The position numbers and the translations under genes were made by a program. DNA of 9,297 nt, taken from assembly GCA_964645775.1 (NCBI GenBank), contig CAZYBU010000066.1:1-9297 (forward strand). The letters are read 5' to 3'. Below the pieces are notes generated by a model that was given only the letters and a program-made list of their open reading frames with translations, did no database searches and was not told the origin of the DNA. The stretch comes from CAZYBU01 sp964645775. GTDB taxonomy: Bacteria > Spirochaetota > UBA4802 > UBA5550. Positions 6,429 through 9,297 of this stretch are shown piece by piece. Each line of letters begins with the position of its first letter. Positions within the stretch are counted from its first letter, which is position 1.

Positions 6429-6747
6429 ATGAGTAATGCTACAATACACCTGAGATATTTCAATCGTGTTTATGCACCCCGATAACAGACTTCCCATTTC
6501 TGGAATATCGGGTCTGCGCATAGTAACCTGTATTAAACACTTTTCACGTAGGCAATAATCATTCGATAAAGAGATCCCCGTGAAGATCCGGCATCTGTGA
6601 AATTAGATATAGAGCTTCCATCGGGATACCGGAATATTTAAAACCGTCTCTTCTATCTCTGTTCTTTTACGCACACCGTGATACATTAATTTCTTTCTAA
6701 TCATTTTATCAGGAATCAGGACTTTTTCAGGAGATCCTGTTTAGTAC

Positions 6748-6775
6748 TTGCCCTTCCACGCCAGTATGGTATTAT
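6748..6775 (+). promoter_or_regulatory. Candidate sigma-70-type promoter for the membrane kinase
   Basis: TTGCCC (6748-6753) and TATTAT (6770-6775, 5 of 6 consensus bases) are separated by 16 bases. Transcription would begin near 6782, leaving a leader of about 35 bases before the ATG at 6817. Confidence 0.4.
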
Positions 6776-6816
6776 TGATGCTGGATATATAAAAAATCAG
6801 GTGAGACAGAAGTACC

Positions 6817-7998
6817 ATGTTCAGAGTCCAGAGAATCACGGATCGGCTCCTGCCGGATAATACCGTAATGGCACTGGAGCCGATCGACAGAATCCGATTC
6901 AGCTCCTACGGCCTTCTGCTTTTGGCCGGAATACTCATGCTTGCGGTGTTTCTTATCCTGAATAGTATCTACCAGGACATAACATTTATCATCCAGAATT
7001 CTATTTTGATTCTGGCAACCCTTACCGGAATGTTCCTGTTAAAAAAGGGACAGATTGAATCGTCTGTTAACCTTTTGTTCACAGTCTCCCTTCTGGCAGC
7101 CGGGACATCCCTTCTCATGAGAATCGCATCAACGGAGGGGACGGGAAACCTCATCAACAGCTTTATCCTCTTCATGACAATGATGATCATTCCCCTCCTG
7201 GTCAGCTTTATCGCGTCCCGTATCTACCAGGTATTGATCGTGAATATACTCAGCCTTCTCATGATAATCATAATGCACCGGTTCCTTGAACCCGTTGATA
7301 TTCACAAACCTGCAATTGCCGGCTTCATTATCATGTATATTTTTGCCGTGACTATTTCCTTCCTGATTTATCACATAATCCTGAAACTCCGTCGAACCGC
7401 TTACTTGGCCGATTGCCTGACCAGGGAATTGTCCCACAAGGTCAAGAATGACAGCTTCATACTAAACGCCATTATCGAGAATGAAAAACGCAAAAGCACA
7501 GACGGCGGAATACTTAAGGTCCTGGAGCGATTGAATGAACGATTGCAGGCATTTTATTTGATCCATAAAAGCCTTCACCGTTCACCCACGCCCGGAAGCA
7601 TCAATATCCCCCGGTATCTGGAAGACCTGCTATCCCACTTGAGAGGCGTTATCCGTGAAACGAACGATTCTGTTCAGATGGAATGGTCACTCGAAGATAT
7701 ATCCCTTTCAACGGTTCGGGCCGTTTCCCTCGGTATAATCGTGAATGAACTGGTAACCAATACCCTGAAGCACGCCTTCCCGGATCGACGGCCGGGCACC
7801 ATCCGTCTCTCCCTGGCATCAGCGGGAAGCGAGATCCTTTTCGATTACAGGGACAATGGGAAGGGCCTGGATAACTATTCAGGCAACAAAGAAACGTTCG
7901 GATCCGTTATGATCAGCACCCAGGTAAAGGAGATAGGCGGAAAAATTGAGATTAATGGTAATGAAGGTTACCACTTTTCTCTTTCATTTCCCGTCTAA
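6817..7998 (+). CDS. Membrane sensor histidine kinase, HisKA_2 type
   Basis: A 393-residue histidine kinase. After a short N-terminus come six hydrophobic helices (about 32-50, 55-75, 84-102, 113-133, 136-153, 166-189) with little periplasmic sequence, so the sensing part is the membrane domain itself. The kinase core belongs to the HisKA_2/HWE-like group: the H box is LTRELSHKVKND (His207), resembling the ELHHRVKNN signature. The N box is IVNELVTNTLKHAF (Asn310, Glu311, Asn315), the G1 box is DNGKGLD (346-352), and the C-terminal GGKIEINGNEGYHFSLSFPV is typical. It has no receiver domain and no neighbouring regulator. The ribosome site is weak (AGGTGA lies about 12 bases ahead of the ATG at 6817). 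An in-frame ATG at 6868 is possible and would still keep all six helices. It is the only plus-strand gene in the window. Confidence 0.92.
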   Translation: MFRVQRITDRLLPDNTVMALEPIDRIRFSSYGLLLLAGILMLAVFLILNSIYQDITFIIQNSILILATLTGMFLLKKGQIESSVNLLFTVSLLAAGTSLLMRIASTEGTGNLINSFILFMTMMIIPLLVSFIASRIYQVLIVNILSLLMIIIMHRFLEPVDIHKPAIAGFIIMYIFAVTISFLIYHIILKLRRTAYLADCLTRELSHKVKNDSFILNAIIENEKRKSTDGGILKVLERLNERLQAFYLIHKSLHRSPTPGSINIPRYLEDLLSHLRGVIRETNDSVQMEWSLEDISLSTVRAVSLGIIVNELVTNTLKHAFPDRRPGTIRLSLASAGSEILFDYRDNGKGLDNYSGNKETFGSVMISTQVKEIGGKIEINGNEGYHFSLSFPV

Positions 7999-8078
7999 TA
8001 CCTTTTTTATTGATTCCCTGAACCGCTCCCGACTTAGGCAGGATGGTTTACTCACCTTTAAACTATTATTAAGGGATG

Positions 8079-8112
8079 CCGACGATTTTTTGCGCATCCT
8101 GCGCGGCGTCGG
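8079..8112 (-). repeat. Structured hairpin repeat, unit A
   Basis: Nested stems. The outer stem is CCGACG (8079-8084) with CGTCGG (8107-8112). The inner stem is GCGCA (8092-8096) with TGCGC (8100-8104), with a TCC loop. On the minus strand the loop reads GGA, with a 2-base linker on its 5' side and a 7-base A-rich linker on its 3' side. It is the same 35-bp sequence as unit B with a single internal difference (8085 A versus 8199 C) over the shared core. Confidence 0.85.
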
Positions 8113-8134
8113 GGTGCGGATAGGACGTCCACCT

Positions 8135-8168
8135 GTCAGCAGATTACAGGATGTAATAAACCGCTGAC
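8135..8168 (+). repeat. Structured hairpin, unit C (same architecture, different sequence)
   Basis: The outer stem is GTCAGC (8135-8140) with GCTGAC (8163-8168). The inner stem is ATTACA (8143-8148) with TGTAAT (8152-8157), loop GGA. Linkers are AG on the 5' side and AAACC on the 3' side. Every stem base differs from units A and B in a compensated way, while the CAGGATG apex and the short/A-rich linker asymmetry are the same. It is on the opposite strand to A and B. Confidence 0.7.
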
Positions 8169-8189
8169 CACTGCGACATCCTGATAGAA

Positions 8190-8228
8190 GCGCCGACGCT
8201 TTTTTGCGCATCCTGCGCGGCGTCGAGC
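8190..8228 (-). repeat. Structured hairpin repeat, unit B
   Basis: The outer stem is CGACGC (8194-8199) with GCGTCG (8220-8225), possibly extended by GC/GC at the ends. The inner stem is GCGCA (8206-8210) with TGCGC (8214-8218), loop TCC (GGA on the minus strand). The 6-base T tract at 8200-8205 is an A-rich linker on the minus strand. It lies 114 bp after unit A and is nearly identical to it over 35 bp. Confidence 0.85.
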
Positions 8229-8229
8229 A

Positions 8230-8248
8230 TTGCATCATCCTGATGCAA
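8230..8248 (+). terminator. Perfect hairpin TTGCATCA/TGATGCAA followed by CTTTTT, possible terminator
   Basis: An 8-bp perfect stem with a TCC loop sits directly before CTTTTT on the plus strand, which fits an intrinsic terminator, though it lies about 230 bp after the kinase stop. It also shares the CATCCTG apex with the neighbouring hairpin repeats, so it may be a member of that family lacking the outer stem. Confidence 0.4.
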
Positions 8249-8433
8249 CTTTTTGAACTGGTTATGCGCCAGCTATGTCGGTTTTTTGTCCCTGGTTTCT
8301 TCGATGTGCTTTTTCGCTTTGATTTGCGGTGGTTTTCTTTTATTCTGGCTCGGTATTCATGTTGATTTTTAAAAGAACTGCTGTTTCGTTATTTCAACCT
8401 GTTTTTATCATCCACATGGAAACCTAAATCCAT

Positions 8434-8727
8434 TCACAAACTGCGTTCTTTCCAGGAATCGGGATGACGGTGAAGATGCATTATCGAGTATACTATGATT
8501 CTTTCATTTACTTCTTCATATAGTATTCCGTATGGAAAGCAATTTACGAGACATCTTCGTATGCCATCCCCCATTTCCGGCCAGGCCATCGGATGGGACA
8601 GGATCAGATCAATGGAATAGAAAACCATCTCACCAAACTCCACACCCAGACCAGGAGAATGTTCATTGTAGAAATCTACAGCTTCGAAGAATTCTTTTTC
8701 CGCTTCGGGATGGAACCATAGGGTCAT
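8434..8727 (-). CDS. Type II toxin, RelE/ParE family
   Basis: A 97-residue protein with the compact RelE/ParE layout. It starts with LWFHPEAEKEFFEAVDFYNEHSPGLG, a helical hairpin with the strongly conserved SPGLG turn. IRRCLVNCFPYGILYE (the FPY strand) and the C-terminal IMHLHRHPDSWKER, a basic end typical of the family, follow. Members either cleave mRNA at the ribosome (RelE) or poison DNA gyrase (ParE); sequence alone does not settle which. The length is normal and the frame is intact. The ATG at 8727 overlaps the antitoxin stop in the ATGA arrangement, so translation is coupled and antitoxin comes first, as expected for autoregulated toxin-antitoxin operons. Confidence 0.92.
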   Translation of the reverse strand: MTLWFHPEAEKEFFEAVDFYNEHSPGLGVEFGEMVFYSIDLILSHPMAWPEMGDGIRRCLVNCFPYGILYEEVNERIIVYSIMHLHRHPDSWKERSL

Positions 8728-8951
8728 GAAGTTGTACGATGTTTGAATTTTTCATATACATTGTCTATGGAAACCGGTTCTACCGAGCCCGAATGGATAT
8801 CCTCTCTTCGCTTTCTGGCAAGTGCGATCCATGCCCCGTCAATCTCCTGTGTCGTATTATTCAAACCCTTCAGAAGGGTTTCTACGATCATGATTCTGTC
8901 TTCAACGGGAAGACCAGATGCTTTCTTAATGATTTCTTCAACTCCGGGCAT
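8724..8951 (-). CDS. Antitoxin, addiction-module component family
   Basis: About 75 residues from the ATG at 8951, which has a near-perfect AAGGAGG four bases ahead; the open frame upstream of it (to 9017) is not expected to be translated. The sequence MPGVEEIIKKASGLPVEDRIMIVETLLKGLN, then EIDGAWIALARKRREDIHSGSVEPVSIDNVYEKF matches the putative addiction-module component family (TIGR02574 type). Its members pair with RelE/ParE toxins: the N-terminal half is helical and the C-terminal part wraps the toxin. It would neutralise the downstream toxin. On the minus strand TTGACT occurs about 40 bases upstream, but no well-spaced -10 accompanies it, so I do not call a promoter. Confidence 0.88.
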   Translation of the reverse strand: MPGVEEIIKKASGLPVEDRIMIVETLLKGLNNTTQEIDGAWIALARKRREDIHSGSVEPVSIDNVYEKFKHRTTS

Positions 8952-9153
8952 GTTGCCTCCTTGATTTTTATACTGAAACGTACTCCCATGGCATAGAATA
9001 GTCAAGAGTAGTTTCAATTTTCTTTGTGCCCCATTCGTTCCAATGGATTTCTGAAATCCTGAACTGACCAGTTCCCACTGGGATCACCGACCCCAACACC
9101 CCATGATTATGTCCTTTTTTCCGCGACGAAGGCGGAATTGTTTGCTCACCAAA

Positions 9154-9207
9154 ATCTTTTTTGCGAGACCTTGCTCACCTGTGCATCTTTTCTGCGAGAC
9201 CTTGCTC
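9154..9207. repeat. Direct repeat, 23 bp twice with 31-bp period
   Basis: Positions 9154-9176 and 9185-9207 differ at a single base. Each reads ATCTTTT, then TTGCGAGACC or CTGCGAGACC, then TTGCTC. They form part of the T-rich degenerate array. Confidence 0.85.
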
Positions 9208-9216
9208 TCCGGGAAC

Positions 9217-9261
9217 GTTCTGTTCTTTTTGCTCACCTGAATTGTTCTGTTCTTTTTGTTC
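9217..9261. repeat. Direct repeat, 18 bp twice with 27-bp period
   Basis: GTTCTGTTCTTTTTG followed by CTC (9217-9234) or TTC (9244-9261), differing at one base. It continues the array from the preceding pair, with a change of sequence in the T-rich block. Confidence 0.85.
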
Positions 9262-9274
9262 GCCCAAAAAGAAC
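9249..9274. repeat. Perfect 10-bp inverted repeat
   Basis: GTTCTTTTTG (9249-9258) and CAAAAAGAAC (9265-9274) form a perfect stem with loop TTCGCC. It overlaps the last T-rich direct repeat and lies 23 bp from the window edge. No adjacent gene is visible for it to terminate. Confidence 0.85.
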
Positions 9275-9297
9275 CAAAAAGGGCTCCGCTGCCGGTC

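Larger units (their letters stand above)
6362..6816. other. Divergent intergenic region, 455 bp, no gene seen
   Basis: This separates the minus-strand hydrolase gene from the plus-strand membrane kinase. It holds a promoter candidate on each strand (6423-6428 minus, 6748-6775 plus). An open frame on the minus strand covering part of it (6009-6521) is out of frame with the hydrolase and has no recognisable protein features. I see no tRNA and no long inverted repeat. Confidence 0.7.
7999..8433. other. Gene-free region of 435 bp rich in structured hairpins
   Basis: This lies between the stop of the membrane kinase and the stop of the toxin gene. The left half (7999-8248) holds the structured repeat units listed separately. 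The heptamer CATCCTG, or its complement CAGGATG, occurs six times here: at 8039, 8095, 8147, 8177, 8209 and 8236. The right half (8249-8433) is T-rich on the plus strand with no recognisable gene. An open frame across the repeats on the minus strand (7984-8238) encodes a repetitive basic peptide and looks like a by-product of the repeats. Confidence 0.75.
8952..9297. other. Gene-free region, 346 bp, with degenerate T-rich repeats
   Basis: Upstream of the antitoxin to the window edge. The first 150 bp shows nothing recognisable apart from a possible promoter segment for the toxin-antitoxin pair. From about 9117 the plus strand is T-rich and built of short related blocks, with TTGCTCACC or close variants recurring at 9132, 9171, 9202 and 9230, and a diverged copy near 9258. 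No coding frame with protein-like content was found. Confidence 0.7.

Noticed and set aside
6362..6463. A longer hydrolase start at 6463
   Set aside because: It would place 34 extra residues with a second hydrophobic stretch before a clear signal peptide. The ATG at 6361 has a ribosome site and fits an exported protein.
6009..6521. A 170-residue minus-strand open frame covering the start of the hydrolase gene
   Set aside because: The other frame carries a signal peptide and all EEP catalytic motifs; this frame shows none and is rich in arginine and proline.
7984..8238. An 84-residue minus-strand open frame with a repeated TPRRMRKK segment
   Set aside because: The peptide repeat is simply units A and B read in one frame. 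It overlaps the 3' end of the kinase gene, has no ribosome site, and is interrupted in meaning by the RNA-like structures.
8230..8350. An integron attC site beside the toxin-antitoxin pair (GGTTATGCGCCAGC resembles part of Vibrio cassette repeats)
   Set aside because: No matching RYYYAAC/GTTRRRY pair with the expected nested arms could be found, and there is no integrase or cassette array in the window. The resemblance is short and based on memory.

Overview
The window is a draft-assembly fragment: it contains a 100-N scaffold gap at 2397-2496. It probably comes from an anaerobic, Gram-negative-type bacterium. The evidence is a ferredoxin-dependent 2-oxoacid oxidoreductase operon typical of anaerobes, a probable exported enzyme, and two sensor kinases without nearby response regulators. 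The membrane-bound HisKA_2-type kinase and the overall mix would suit a spirochaete or a deltaproteobacterium-like lineage, but no marker gene fixes the taxonomy and I hold this loosely.

Layout. Positions 1-2238 (minus strand) form a tight operon: a two-cluster ferredoxin subunit, then the VorB-type alpha subunit, then the TPP-binding beta subunit, then the start of a sodium:solute symporter cut by the window edge. Every junction overlaps or is 5 bp long. The gamma subunit usual for this enzyme is not at its expected place. Positions 2356-2621 hold a 70-bp tandem repeat with a strong GC hairpin in each unit; the scaffold gap lies in it, exactly in repeat phase. Positions 2694-3824 (minus) encode a soluble PAS-HisKA histidine kinase whose PAS resembles a LOV domain but lacks the photoactive cysteine. 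After an AT-rich intergenic stretch, 4238-6361 (minus) carries a small two-helix membrane protein with a CPxCGxxGC-like motif, a seven-helix protein with CREST-hydrolase-like conserved residues, and a probable secreted endonuclease/exonuclease/phosphatase-fold hydrolase. A plus-strand six-helix HisKA_2-type histidine kinase lies at 6817-7998.

The right end (7999-9297) looks like accessory DNA. A RelE/ParE toxin with its overlapping antitoxin sits between two repeat-rich, gene-free stretches. The left stretch contains structured hairpins sharing one apex sequence and one nested-stem architecture despite different stem sequences. The right stretch is a T-rich array of degenerate short repeats ending in a perfect 10-bp hairpin.

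Functionally, the oxidoreductase would decarboxylate a 2-oxoacid (branched-chain or 2-oxoglutarate-like) to an acyl-CoA while reducing ferredoxin, and the co-transcribed symporter may import a related carboxylate. The two kinases are orphans here. The lipid-hydrolase-like pair (CREST-like plus EEP-fold) could act on membrane or exogenous lipids, but this is speculation. The most unusual material is the two repeat families (2356-2621 and 8079-8248).
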